From NCBI GenBank assembly GCA_027886175.1, contig JAJNNQ010000009.1, positions 13,551,501 to 13,615,500 of the forward strand: a stretch of DNA of 64,000 bases. Reading direction: 5' to 3'. The stretch comes from Phylloscopus collybita. Lineage: Eukaryota > Chordata > Aves > Passeriformes > Phylloscopidae. Below the pieces are notes generated by a model that was not told the origin of the DNA, ran no database searches, and worked only from the letters and a program-made list of their open reading frames with translations. Shown here piece by piece: positions 24,111-37,895 of the stretch; the stretch's first letter is position 1; each line of letters opens with the position of its first letter. A program made the translations under genes and the position numbers.

Positions 24111-27100
24111 TGTTGTGCCTCCTGTAGGACTAGCTGAATCAATTAAGAGGTTCTGGGACACTAAGCTTAGATTTCTATTTGTGAAAATCATGGTTCATTT
24201 TGTAATTATACTTGCACATGAAAACCATGAACTATGGTGTGCACAGTAAAGGAAATATCTTGCTTATAAATGTAGAACTAATGGCTTTGAGACCAAATCT
24301 TCAGTCATTGTAAGTCAAAATAAAGTCGTGACCTTCACTGGACTCATGTAGTGTTCATGAGGTTGGAACTGGTTCTGAAGTATTTTAAGTTTGAAAGAAT
24401 AAATGTTTTATTGTTTAATTGTTATTTGTTATTTAAACAATGCTAGAATGGGTACACTTAATCCACTGTGCACAATGTAATGAGAGTGAGAAGCTTTGTA
24501 CAGGACTGCTCTTCATGAACACACATATTGTTTTTCATATATATAGACACACAAATGTTTGTTTACATATGTATGACAACAAAAGTACTGAAATCAAGGT
24601 CAACTTTAGGAGCTGAAATCGCGATCAACTTTAAGTATTTTTTTAACAAAAGAGATATTCTAAAATCAGCCATTCTTGTTCAAGAAGGGGTTCAGTGCTG
24701 TGTTTTTTCAACAATAATCATCCCTTTAGATATATTTGTGCTTTATTTATTGGTTCTCTTATTAATCTTACAATTCAGTTGTCAAATGTGAGAACAGAAT
24801 TTGGATCAAATTCAACCCTAAATTAATTTCAATAACACAAACATACTCTCTATGATCTTTTATATGTTAGTGTGCAGTTGTAGAGTTATGATACATTACA
24901 AACTATGTCTAACAATATATCAAATTGTGTCTATCAACAGCATAGTTAGAGCATCAAGGGAGTGATTTCTTATGTACCAAAGAATTTCTGTAGAAGCTTG
25001 ATGAGATAAGAACCCATCATCAGCTGGAACTCAAAATCTCCTATCCTTTTTTTGCTCAAGTTTTATATTTTAAGCAGGCAATTTTAATTTGGCAGGCTCC
25101 ATACAAGTCCAATTATCATTTGGAACTGTAGGAGTATTGCTCTATCTTGATGAGTAACAAGATCCACTGGAATGATTTGGATTACTTTTTCAGCCTTGAC
25201 AGATCATAAAGAAAGGCACTTGACACTGAAAATGCTTGATGTTCCTGCAAAATAACCCTACCTGCCCTATATTTGAACCAACTAGCAAAACAATAACTAA
25301 ACATGGTTTTCCTTTCCATTTTCAAAATATTATTGTTGTGACATTCTGTAATTCTCAACAATTTATATTCCCCAGAGTTACATTTTGAGTTGACAGAACT
25401 CATGGAAAGACATCAAGAGTAAAACTTGAGATTCTGTTTGTCAGTTGCTGAGTTCACCTTTGGAATACCAGAACATACGTATTGGGGAAACCATCAGAGG
25501 TTAAAAAATCTAGCAATTTAATTGAAGCAAAATGAAATATATTCACTTTTGGAAAACGAGATCACATTTTCAAACACAGGCAGATGACTATGAAAAAGTA
25601 ATGTAAATGATGTATCTAAACACTGTTACATTTAAATTACTGACAACATTTGAGTTAGCAGGAGTTACTGGGAGGTATTAGATTAACTTCTATCTCAGCT
25701 TTATGAGTATATGCTTTACATTCTAATGGCTTGTTCTGGCCTAAAAACCTGCACCAATATGCATTGATATTCGTGTTTGTTTAGAGCACCTGCACACAGA
25801 GATGCATATTCACCTGACCAAATACCCAATATGCCATGGAGGTGTTGACGAAAACAAGCCTAGACAAGCAATTATCCAACCAGCTTGCACAAAGATGACT
25901 CCCATGTATATGGATATTTTTGTGGGCATTAGTCAGTTGGTTGGTTATGATAACTTGATCCAAAGCCTGACTCTGGAGTTATTTTAGTGACCAGGGTGCA
26001 CTATTTTAGTTCTGTATTATAAATCCCTATAATATAATTGCTGACAGTACCTTTATCGCAGCATTACTAACAGGTCATTTGTGATCATTATGGTCTGCTA
26101 GAAGACTATTCATTCAACCCAGGAATAAAATGCTTGATACATAAATTTTAATAATTGTAGCCCTGCCCAGTCAGGATGACCCTTTCCGAATGACTGGAAA
26201 TTACATGACTCATTCCCTCGTTTTTATATTCCCAACTGGTACATTCAGTTCCCTCCCAGTACTCCTATATTTCACAATCCATAACAATCACTCTCCCATT
26301 TCCTTAAGTGAGATTGTTTGAAATGAAATGAGATTTATAGATTGAAATAAGAACAGTTGAATGCCTGAATGTTGCCCCTTGGATGAATGCAAAGCTATCA
26401 TCTTAATTGAAAGCAGCATACTTTAAGGTAATATACAAAGTATACCTTCTGATTTTCCACAGAGGACAAGTGTACATTTAAATTGGAATCCCTGATGTGG
26501 ACTAAGAGATACCTGAGAATTACCAGAAAAAAAAAATCATGATGTTCACAGAACTACTCTGCCTATTTACTTTTTCCTACTCACAGCACGCACTTGATTT
26601 CTGAGGCTGTGACTTAAGTGATGCCAAATCACTCTTTTTTTTTTTTTTTTTCCCCACAGTGCCTCCGGGGCACATCTTGTTTTTGTCCCCTTAAACATGT
26701 TTTGCTCAGGTCTTCAGCAGCCAAACTTTGCAACTTTGTCTGAACAGTACTGTGGGCTTTTCAGACCTCTAGCCCAACTTGAGTGAGCGCATTTAATGCC
26801 TGGCTGAATCAGCCACATGATGAGCACCACAGTGTCCGGCGGGCACAGCCAGGAGCTGCGTGGTTTGCTCTGGAAAATAACTGCTGTCCTGGGAGAGAGG
26901 AACACCCTCCCATTTGTTTGCAATGACCACTCAAACACTGTTATGCTAGAAGCTGTCTGTTCTATGAAGTTAAGGAATAGACTGATCCTGGGCCAGCTCT
27001 TTCTGTGCAGCAAAGCCCAGTTTCTATGGGCTTTCAGGGATCATTGAGCAGATGATTCAGTGCTGAGAAAGTGAGAGCACTGTGTCCTGCTGGTTTAGAG

Positions 27101-27790
27101 GCAGTTGGAGGTGGCAAGCAGTTTTGCAAAGGGGCCATTTGTATTTAAAATTTAGATCTGTGTTGTAGAGCATCATTTTAGATACCCAGGTTTAAAAGTT
27201 GGAACTTTGATTTAGGTGTGGGTTAACAACCGGACTTCATTTCTTGTGGAAAATGGATTTCCAGGCTGGGAACTACTCTAACAAGGCAGTTTTCCCATTT
27301 ACTAAATATAGCTATTCATTTTAATGTGAATAAGAAGTATAAAGAATATATAAGTCCCCAATTACTTTAAAGGCAATGATATCATGAAGTAATTAGTTCA
27401 ATGAGAAAATGACATTACGTAGTGGAAAGCTTGGTTTGCCAAGGATCAATTTGTTGACATTTGAATCCAACTAGAAGTGAAATGTGTGGAACAAAAAGTA
27501 GAGTATTTTAGTAAAAAGCCATCTCATCAATTTGGATACAAATTAAAAGCATCTCTGCTTCCTAGCCAGAGGGGCTAAATAAGGGATTTCTCTGCAGTAG
27601 AAGACTCACAAATGACCATTTAAAATTGAAGAAAAATAGAAGAATGTATCATTAAGGCATAAGGAATGAGCATGTTTCTTTCTTTACTCCAGATGTAGAA
27701 TCATTATAGCACTTTTTTTCCCCTATGTATAAAATCAGGATAGTATTACATATGCAATCTTTTACCAGAACTGTGGTGCTTGATCCTGGA
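24111..27790. other. Intergenic region without recognised gene
   Basis: AT-rich sequence between two CR1 copies. The only clear landmark is a long T-rich tract ending in CCCCACAG at 26632-26659. GC content rises modestly at 26750-27110 but no coding signal was recognised. Confidence 0.65.
26632..26659 (+). repeat. Polypyrimidine tract ending in acceptor-like CAG
   Basis: A near-continuous T run followed by CCCCACAG and TGCCTCC. It has the form of a strong 3' splice site but lies in intergenic DNA with no partner exon identified; it may simply be a homopolymer. Confidence 0.6.
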
Positions 27791-27889
27791 ACATAGAATC
27801 ATAGAACAATTCGGGTTGGAAGGGATCTTAAAGATCATCTAGCCAGTCCTGCTGCCATGGGGTGAGGTGTGTGTGTGTTTGTGTGTGAT
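27791..27889 (-). mobile_element. CR1 3'-end fragment next to a GT-rich microsatellite
   Basis: The plus strand reads CATAGAATCATAGAACAATT, then GGGTTGGAAGGGATCTTAAA and GATCATCTAGCC, the complement of a CR1 3' terminus; the element is on the minus strand. Only about 75 bp remain. A (GT)n-rich stretch follows at about 27866-27889. Confidence 0.85.
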
Positions 27890-30800
27890 GTGAGTAAGGA
27901 GTGTTACAGCTGTGAGAGCTCTGAAATCCTCAAATAGGAAATAAAACAGGAAGGGAGATACCATAACGTTGGTTTAAATCTAGATTTCCTTTGCATGATG
28001 GCTACAGTTGTGTATGTAGTCATATCAATTCATTACATCATCCCTACAAATAAAGCACAACAAAATTTTGTTCCAAGAATTTTCCCGTCTGAACAGGGGA
28101 TTATAATAAATACAAATCAAATTATAACAATGAAAAATTAGCGAACTATGAGGAAATGAAGAGTACAGCTGTGAGAGGTAAAAGAGCAGTTACTGTGATA
28201 TACGCATTTTGTTAGTTTGTCTGAGAAACAAAAGGGAAGGACAAGGTGCTTTTTGTAAGCTAGGAGGTTTTCTTTCTGAGTACAAGATAGATGTGAAAGT
28301 TGCAGATATAACAGGTGAATGAAGGGTTACATGACTTATCCAAAGCACAATGACTTCTAGTTATTCTTGAAAATAATAGCAGTTTTAAAATATTTTAATT
28401 AATTTTAACTTGGATTTAAAATATACAGCCCCACAAAAATTTTACTTTTGTGTTATTCCTAGAGTCATATAGCTACAATAAATTAACAAAAGGTAATATC
28501 TATTATTGTTCATGTCAGTGTTGGATAAACACTCAGCAAAAGGCTAGCAAGGGTTCACTTTGTCACTAGAGATTGTGCAATCACGCCTGTCAGAAATAAA
28601 TACATATATATATACACACATATGGAAACCCCCACCCTGCTAAAAGTGTTCAGACTAACTCCCCAGCTGAAATTGAATCAAAATAGGGATAAAGTAAAGC
28701 TCTTTTAACAGCATATAGGTATGCTGCACAACAGCTTCAAATAGGAAATGAAACTATAATATCCAGAATTGAATTGGCAATGATTCAGTTCTGTCATAAG
28801 AATTAATTTTCATTTTTTTGGACATGAATCAAATTTTAACTGATAAGAGCTAGAAAAAATCTATCCGTATGATCACTTTTTGTTCCAGCCTGGTATGCTT
28901 CAGGATTTCTTGCTCTTTCCTCAGAAGAAAACAATTGGGATTGAAGATAGGCTACTGGAGACAGGATACTGCCTCATAGTAAGGAGAAATCTCACCAGCT
29001 GTGGCTGTGCTTATCTGTCACAAAACATGCACAGATTTTGTATGATAGGTCTTTTTAGGACTACACAATGAGCAATTACCAGCACCAGAAAAAGAATTCA
29101 CCACTTAAAACCAAAAGAGGCTCCCAAGTGCACTCTTGTGGATGAGTTAGGTCAAGTAGTGGACTAGCTCTGCCACGCCTCATGCTTCTGCTATATTTTG
29201 CTTCCACCACCTTTTGCAGCTTTGACAAAATTTGCTCAGAAGTATTTCAGGCTGACTGAGATCATTCATGTCTCACTGGTTAGTGGATACTGGTCTCTAC
29301 CTCACACTGCTGCTGAAACCTGGACCACCCTGGAGGCAGGACCAGGGCATCGGACTCTGCCTGGGTTTCTGCTTCCATGTGACCCAGGTGGCTTTCCTTG
29401 CATGAGCAGCCAGAAAGGGAAGATTGCTCTGGGAAGGGGAAAAATGTGCAGGGACTGATCATGTGTGTGATGAAGAAATTCCATTGAGTCTGAGTATGTG
29501 TGGGTTATATGGGCATTTTGGAAACATTAGTGACCTTATTGAATCTGCATACCTGTAATAATGGTAACAAGCCCACAATCTCTGTTGACATTAAGTGATT
29601 ACCACTTTTAGTAATAATACAAAGCATTGTGAACTGTAATCAGCCTTGTAATCAGCAATTAATTTTATCTTGTATTCTAGAGACTTGTGACAGCTAGGTT
29701 AACCAAGAACGACTGCACGGCCAAACCAAAAGGCTCCACAACATACCAGTGTGCAGCTGCTGGTACTGACACACTGTTTGCAGAGCCACTGAGAGATATT
29801 TCAATGCTGCCTAGGGGGAATATTTGAAGTAGGAGAAAAATATGCCCTGGGTAGTCTATCATTCCACCTGTGGCTTGGCTCTTGCAAGTTCTGGGGGGGA
29901 AATAAGCAGATAGCACAAATTATGTGGGACATTTAGATTAAGCAAGTGTACTCCAGGGGCTGCACACCTGTGGTAGCATATATCCTTTTTAATTATGGCT
30001 TTTCTTGCCTCTGTTGATCTTAGAGACCTTCAACTCAGAACTCTGTTCACTACTCTGTCTTACTGATGTGTTCAGTTATTTATGAGAAATTCCTTGCTTT
30101 TAAAAAACGCATCTTTCCCTGCACTGTATTTTTTATTTTCAGTGTAGTCTTAGATCTACATAGTTACTAGTAGATCTTTAGCAACTAGCAGAGTTGTTCT
30201 TGCCAGGATTTGAATTATCACTAATTCTCTAATTCTGACATGGATATAAATTTTGTGTGCTTGTCTGCTTATAAGAACAATTTCTCTTTGAAAGATACAT
30301 TATGGAGAAAATCAAACAGTAAGCAGATTTTTAAAGAAAGGCCTGAAATTCTTTAGGAAAATATTTGACTATACTTCTTTAAAATATTTAATAAATTTAG
30401 GGCCAAAGATAAAATGTTTTGGGGACTGCTAAAAAATCTCACTGTTTTTAGTGGAAATCAACGTTAACTAAATCACATAAGCTCAAACACAAGGTGTCAG
30501 AAATCTTTAATTCTCTGCTGCCATCTTGTGACTGCTCCTGTGACCTGCTGGTGTATAACAAAATCCGAGATACTTTTTCCCAGGGAAGTGCGCCTGTAGT
30601 GGGGTGGAGAAACTTCTGTTGGAAGAATTTGTGGCAAGTAGCTCCAGTTTGGAAGATTGCAAAGGGAAGAGTGAGAAGTTCAGTTAAGACAACACCATGG
30701 TATTGAATTACTTTAAGTGTTTTTTACTTTCTTTGTTCACCTTCAGTTTTGATCAAATAGTACATGACCACAGTGAATTAAGAAATAATGTTTTGTATAA

Positions 30801-33027
30801 AGTAGGTGAAGCTGATTTTTTAGCACATGCAGCAGGTCTGGTATGTTGCACTTTATCCTGTGTGCAAGATAAAGCATATGCTTTGTGTACACAGATGATG
30901 CATGTATTGCCCATATTTCATGACTCACACATTTGCTAAACTTCAGTGAATGCAGTGGTGCATTTCATGATGTACCTGAGGCTGACATACTGAGCACATT
31001 GTGTACATCAGCAGAGTGGCAGTTCTTTTCCTGTTAGAAGGTATTTTCAGACAGCTTGAAGAAAGCAGTGGTGAGTGGCAGAGATGAAGGCTGCATTGAA
31101 GATTGTTGAGGAGAGTTGTAGAGGAAGCCAGATATTGCTATAACAGGTATTTTGAAATTATTGAGCACAACAATATGTAAGATTAGTGTAGGAGAGGAGT
31201 GGCATTTAGCAGATCTTTTGAATTGTTCCACTGGATGTAGCAAAGTAAAAATAAGTACACTTCCATATACAGGTGCTCAGAAAGCACAGCAGGCTGGAGA
31301 TTGATGAGGGGTGTCAGACAGAGGAAATTAAGCTCTTGAACCTGTATTTGCCATGATGCTCCTGCTTTCTCACAGTTTGCTTTGACAAATTTCAACAGAA
31401 TAACCTGTTTTCTCTGAACTGCCGTGACCTAGTGGTGAGATACATAGCTCATATACCAACTATAGCTACATCCTTTTCTGAACCTACTTTGTGGTTGGAA
31501 AGCCATGCGGTAATAAAACTGGGTTGGGTGCTATTTATTAAGTCCTCATGGCCATAAAACTTTTCCTTCACCCTGTACCATTCCCCAGGGAACTCTGCAT
31601 ACCTCCTGCATTCTGTACCTTAGAGATACCTCAATAGCCCAGCTGAAAGGTGACATGCAAGTTGCAGCCATCTCCAGAATCCTAATCTCCTGCAGTTCCC
31701 TGCATCTTTGTCTGAACAAGGTTGTGCTGCACCTTGGAAGAACTGGGGAGCTTCTACCTTTGTCGCTTCCCTAGCAGCTTGAACTTGCAGTAGGAAAGCT
31801 GGCCTGTGTTTGGCTTACTCAGTGAAACTGCTGGCTTTAGAAAAATTAATAAAATCATATATGGAAGAATTTTTGGCTATGGGCCTTCCTGACTAATTCA
31901 GCCACCAAAATAGGGCAACCTTGATTAAAATAATTACTTCTTAAATCAATATATCCTTTATCAGCCATAAAGTTTCAAAAAATTGAAAGTTTTCTAATGT
32001 ATTTTGATCTGTTGTTTTGCATGGAATGGTTAAGTTTATTTCAGTTTTTAAGGATCACAGACATAAGTGATACTGCTTAAGAGCTGGCTAGATACTCATA
32101 GTTAAGTTTGACAACATTCGGGTATAAGACATGATTTGTCTGAGGTCATGCAGTTATTTCAGTATCACTGTTTCCAATCTTTTGACTTTGCAAAATAAAT
32201 GCCTTTTTAAAAAAATTACCATTTCTCTCCAGTTTTCTGAAAGTTTTCAATTCTTGCAATACTGACCTGTTACTCATTTAACAGAGGAGGTTGCTCTGCT
32301 TTTACCGCTCTCTCAAGTTAAAAATTTGTCAAGTTTTATCTCCCATTTCTGCTTGGGTTTGCCTTTCCATAAAACTTACTTTCATAACCTGAATTTTTCC
32401 TAAAGTCTTCTGTTGCTGCTTACTCCAGCTGTCTCCATAGTTCAGAGTATAGGCAGTCTATGTACTTTTCCCCTTTCTAAAGTCATCTTCTGAAGTCAGT
32501 TATCACTTCCCTTTCTCTTTTGCTGCCTTACTCCTGCTTCATTTATGTCCTCTTTGCTGTATCAGTTTGCAAGAGGCAAACACTGTTGTTTTTTCCTACT
32601 CCATACAATCCATCAAACACTATCTCCTCTGCCCAGATTCAGAGGAGTCAGCAAATAAATGCTTTTTGGTGAGATTTCCATCTTCTGCTCAATGCTAATT
32701 AAAATGAAAGAGGTGATGACCTCAACATTAGGGTTAGGAAGAAGAATATTTCGTGAACCTGCACAAAATGCAACAACTTTTCTCTGATGAGAAAATTACC
32801 AAATAAATATTTATATAATAAACATGTAGACACAGCAATGCTCTATGAGCATGTTCTTCCTTGGTTTAGTTATGTAGCCTGAATACATCATAGGTGGATC
32901 AATACAATACATATGCATACCTGTGGATTACAGGTAATGCAGCAATGTTTCCATCAATCATTTCCAAGCAGTATTCACCATCCTGCAGTGTGTGTAAGAA
33001 AAAAGACAAGGCAAGCTTTCAGGCACA
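27890..33027. other. Intergenic region without recognised gene
   Basis: Mostly AT-rich unique sequence. A small (TA)/(CA) tract lies near 28600-28620. No exon with flanking splice sites, RNA gene or known repeat was identified. Confidence 0.6.
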
Positions 33028-33118
33028 TGATGATTCTTGGGGTGTCCTGCACAGGGCCAGGAGTTGGACTCAAAGGTCCTGAAGGCTCCTTCCAACTCAG
33101 CATATTCTCTGATTCTAC
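33028..33118 (+). mobile_element. CR1 3'-end fragment
   Basis: In plus orientation it carries the CR1-type 3' end: TGATTCTTGGGGTGTCCTGC, CAGGGCCAGGAGTTGGACTC, CTCCTTCCAACTCAGCATAT and a terminal TCTGATTCTA. It is 5'-truncated to about 90 bp. Confidence 0.8.
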
Positions 33119-36100
33119 AAGAGCAGAAACCAGGAAGCATGTATGAAAAGTAAGCCTTTTTTGTAGGTCCTTGAACATGCCAAACCTCAAGACAGTGCCT
33201 GACATTTCCCATCCCTTTGAGGGACCCAGTTTTTTTAACCTGCTTTCAATGCTCAGTTACTGTACAGCTGTTCATCACAGCCAGCCAAGATCAGGGTGGA
33301 CATTTACTCAGCTATGCCCACTGGAACTATTCTCTCTCTCCCAGATGTATGGCTACTTGCTTATGTCAGAGGGTACTGACCTCTGGAGGCATCTTGTCAG
33401 AATTTGCTTCTTTGCTTCAACCACGACTGGGTTAATCTAAACAGCTGATGAAACTGGTTTGGACTAGCAGGGTGAAGGTTATCAGAAGCATTTTAGCAAA
33501 TCTACCCAAGATCCCTTCCAGGAGCAGAGCCTCCAGGACAGTGCTGGCTGTGTAAACAGCTGGGGTAGAATTGGAGGCCAGGCATGTGGGATCTTGCAGA
33601 GAATGTCTGTCCTAACCTGAGACACCGGTAAAACAAAAGCTATTCACAAGAGCAATGCCAAATAAGGATAGAGGCCAAATCAAGGCTTTTTTTCTCATTT
33701 GATTACCATGGATGGAGATTTCAACTATAATTCACTGCTAATGTCCAAGTGTCCTCCAACATCACAAGGAGATTTGTCCCTTGTGAAAAATTCTTTAACA
33801 CCCCTAAGATTACCTAGAGTACCTGAGTGTCCAGTGTTGTAACCCAAGTACCCTCTTCTGTTTCATTGTTTCAGAAGACAAAACAAAATGAGAAAAAGCA
33901 AATAAAATTAATATATATTTAGTAAAAAATCTCTGTTGAAGCTCACAACTACAGCTTTAATGTTTCAGGCATGATTTCAAGTAGTAATGTCTGTCTCATC
34001 CTTTCCTCTCATTAGGGACACGAAAAACTAAAACCCTTTTAAAATTCCTTTTACCTCTCTCCACCCTCATCATTGAGTCAAGTATGTAACTCAATTCTTG
34101 CATCCATATTTTCAGAATTGTGGTAATCCAGCTTTCTCTGGGCTGCCTTTTTTCCTCCAAATATATTACCTTCTGTAATATATTTGTGCTGTCTTCCTTC
34201 CCAGCATATTCCTGGAATGTTGTATGCCTCATGTGCTGGATGAGGACATTATCTGATTCCATGATTATAAATAACTGTTAACAGATTTAGATTAATGCCA
34301 GATTTAATATAATGCTACTTCTACAGCTGTGTTTCAAGTGTGTGAACACAGAATGGCCTCATCTGGTCTGGTTTTGACCACCATGGTGCTTTATCCTCCA
34401 CAGTGTAAGGATCCTGTGGCCTGCATCTGAAGACAGGATCAAAGACAGGAAAACTTAATCTATGAAGCAAGAAAAATCAGTAAGCTTCACTGTGAATCCC
34501 TCCACCCCCTTGTTTACACATCTCCAGATAGCCAGGAACATTTTGCTAGGTAAGATTTTTATGTTATCTCCAATTTGTATTGCATTAGACAGCAAAGTAA
34601 CATGGTCTGATGTGTTTTTACATGGTCTGATGTGTTTTGCTAGGGATACGTTGACTGCTTATTAACTGGATAAAACCTGATATTAGCTTGGCTTTGTTTA
34701 ATTTCTAATGTTATTTACTCTGTGATAACTGACTAACCTCAGTTAACATTGTGAATTGTTTGCCATGTAATGACCAGATATTCCATTACATTATGTAAAT
34801 TATTTGCATAGTGATCAGGATTTAGTGTTATTGGTAATTAGAATTATTTGCCTGCTGGTAATGCTGTATAAATGGTCTGCCATTAATCACAGGGCACACC
34901 TTACCAAGAGGAAAGCTGCAGTTTAATGTCACTAAACTATTGGTCTCCTCTGAGCCATTGTTTTACATCACAGGGAAGTGGTTTTTGTATGTATTGATCA
35001 GTCATTGACCATTACCATAAAGACCTGGGGCTTTGTAAATGTCTTTATTCCTTGATGTAAGATATCACCAGACTTTGAGTTGCAATAATTAAAGCATGTA
35101 GGTGATAAAACTTGACAGGTTTTCACCCTTGCAGTTTTAAACCACATGAGAAGTTCCTCCTCTTGAGAAGAAAGAAGTTCCACAATCCACACCTCTCCCA
35201 TTGGCAAAGATGGGTCCCTGGCTCTATCAGTACCAAAGGAAAATTAAAAAGACAAAGGCTGATGAGGCCCTAGACAGCAGAGCATCATCTTATTCAAGAA
35301 AAGACACTGCCAAGGGGAAGCTCTTCTTTCCCTGCAAAAAGCCAGTTGAGAAATGTTATTTCTCACTTCTATTAGGAACCACTTTGAATTAATGTATATT
35401 CTTCTTGCAACAAACTACTAGTAAACTAGTTATTGTGGAGAACGATAACAATAGACTTAACCTCCTTCCTGCTCCTATTTAGACTTTGCTATGCCTAGCA
35501 GAGAATCCCATCCTCTTGGAAAGCTGAGTGTCCATTTAAAGCTGGGTGCCAGAAAGAGCTCTGAGCCCTGCAGTGATGAGCCAGTGTGTAAGAGCAGTAT
35601 CCACACTGCAAATGTGTAGTGACCATTTCTATGTATAGAAAACAGAACAGAACCAGTAACTGCCAGGATCTCCAAGGTAGGAATTAGAGCTTAGGGGCCC
35701 AAAGTCAGGATTAAAAGTGCATTTCTATATCCTGGAGCTCCATGCACCTCAGCAGACTACAAACAGGTATGTCGAAGTCATATGAGAAGTCTGAGGAAGG
35801 CTTTTGTGTACCCACAGCAAGTGTAAGGCCTGAATGTTTTGTCTTCTCAGGCTCTGCAGTTACTTAAGATCAGACCTATCTGATGAACTAATGTTAGATG
35901 ACAGAGTTATTCCCAAATGAGACACTTTCTGAAATGAGACGCATGCCTAAGAAAGAGCCTTTCCTATGACTTAACTGCAAAGCATTTAATGTCAATACTT
36001 TTCCTGAGTATCTGAAAGAGCTGGAACTGTATATGAAAATGCAAATACTTGTCACAACACTTTCTGTAATTTTTGTGAAATAAAGAACTGTTTACCTATA

Positions 36101-36330
36101 TAGTGATTCATTCAAATTTCAATGCCTGTTTATTATGCTAAAAGATTTGAATAGTCTGAAAGAAATATTTGTACTGAAAATCTTTATTTAAAATCAAAAA
36201 GAAAATAGCTGAAACCTATTGAACCAGCAAATGTATGCTAAGGAAGATCAATGTGAATAAAATATGTCTTCTAATATTTTACCAAGGGAGAAAACAGCAT
36301 CAGTAATGTTATTTTTAGTTTTGACCCTGT
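33119..36330. other. Intergenic region with possible conserved block
   Basis: No coding gene recognised. It contains a 20-bp tandem duplication (34601-34640) and an AT-rich block at about 34725-34905 with POU- and homeodomain-like motifs that could be an enhancer. Confidence 0.6.
34601..34640 (+). repeat. Two-copy 20-bp tandem duplication
   Basis: CATGGTCTGATGTGTTTT occurs twice with a period of exactly 20 bp; only the last two bases of each unit differ (TA and GC). Probably a recent replication slippage event. Confidence 0.9.
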
Positions 36331-36336
36331 GTAATG

Positions 36337-36804
36337 TGTAGTAACGCACCCCCAACTCCCGAGTGGGTAGTTCTGTATAAGGAAAGGGTTTCAGTTTCTC
36401 TTTGGACATTTTAGGAAGTTTAGCCAGAAAGTTCTGTGTTTTTCTCCTTGTAATTGGCTCAGTGCCAGGAGAGAAGCACCTGTTGGCCTTTGTTACTGTC
36501 TGTCAAAACCTGTATCCCTTCCTATTGGAAGTTCACCAATAGATCCATCCTTGACCATTTGGTAGAAAAGGTGACAGAACAAAGGGTCTTGGGGCATTTT
36601 TGGGGTGTTGTAGCAGGTGTAGGATCTGTCCTTACACTGTGCACGGCTTTGATCTTTGTTTGTAGTTTTGTATTATTTTGCATTATTTTATGAAACCTTT
36701 TTGTGTTACAAGGCACGCTGATCATGCTGTCTCACTCGTTATTATTAAGCCAGCACTCCCAAACAGGGCTGGACCCTCGGAGATCATGTGGGTGCAAACT
36801 CACA
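36337..36804 (+). mobile_element. Solo LTR with 6-bp target duplication (ERVK-like)
   Basis: A 468-bp segment starts TGTAGTAACGC and ends ACTCACA, bounded by TGT...ACA, and is flanked on both sides by GTAATG (36331-36336 and 36805-36810). A 6-bp duplication is typical of ERVK-type (beta-retrovirus-like) insertions. Inside are two CCAAT boxes arranged as an inverted repeat (CTATTGG at 36522, CCAATAG at 36536) and an AT-rich TATA-like stretch near 36670-36695, which suggests plus orientation, though weakly. No internal retroviral sequence is attached, so this is the product of LTR-LTR recombination. The family was not confirmed. Confidence 0.75.
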
Positions 36805-37875
36805 GTAATGGTCTTGATTTTGCCTGGTAAAGTCAAACTAAAAATGTAATCAATTGTACAAAGGAGAAATGGATAATAGCAGAATATGAAGAAGAAATTT
36901 ATTTAATAGGCTAATTGAGGGTTGATTGATTGATACATATAAATACAGAATATTAATGACTTTGATGAGCTTTTCTCATGAAATCTGTGTGCTTCATAAA
37001 AGCTGAAGTATTAAAGCCAGTAAAAGATATGGAAGACAAGTGTTCTTGCCTTTTTAATAAATAAAAAGAAAAGGGTGAATACATTTCAAAGTATTTGGAA
37101 TAATTTGCAGAAGTCTGTACCCTCCATGTACCTACTGACAGAATTAAGCAGGCAAACACTGAGATGTGCTCACAGCACACCATACCCACCATACTGGAAA
37201 CATGGTGGGTATTCATAATACAGCAGCTACCTTTTCTGTGAATCCAAAAAAAAAAAAAAAAAATTATTTGGACAGTTTGTCCACTAACATTGTGCTTTTA
37301 CCACATAAGAACATCATGTTTTTCCAAGTTTCATGATAGATGTGGACCAATTGTCCTATAATAACAATAAACTGAGGAAATATGTTCTATGAGTTCTGTG
37401 AGCATTTTGCTAAAATAGCATCAAATTAATTTTTCTATGAATATAGGGATGGATGTGTTTTGCATTTTAGTTCGTTCCATTTCGCTTATTTTTTTCATCA
37501 ACAAATGAAACCATAGAAGAGTACATTTTTAAATTTAGATTTTTTTTTTCCTTACAGTAATTTACACAAATGTATTTCAATTTAGGTTAGAATAGTGCCA
37601 TCTATCAGACAGTGCCTTCAGCTAAAAACACTGGAATCCCAGTCATGGGCACTAGGCAGATGCAATGGGTAGCAGCAGACCTGCTGCAGATCAGCTGTAC
37701 AATAAAACCAAAGAGACAGGTACATTTTAAAATGTGGAAATCCAGATTCAGATATTAGCTTTATCAGTGTCTATGATTTATTTCCCCCCCAACTTGGTCA
37801 GTTAATGAGATTAGGAAATGCCTTTGTGGAATCCTCTGAGTCTTTGCATACAGGAAGAGAAAAATAGCAAGGAGC

Positions 37876-37895
37876 AAAAAAAAAAAAAAAAAAAA
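37876..37895 (+). repeat. Poly(A) run, 20 bp
   Basis: Uninterrupted run of 20 A. No processed-pseudogene body was recognised upstream and no target duplication was seen. Confidence 0.95.

Noticed and set aside
24350..24390. Possible extra CR1 3' fragment (GAGGTTGGAACTGGTTC)
   Set aside because: Too short and lacking the terminal repeat to separate from chance similarity.
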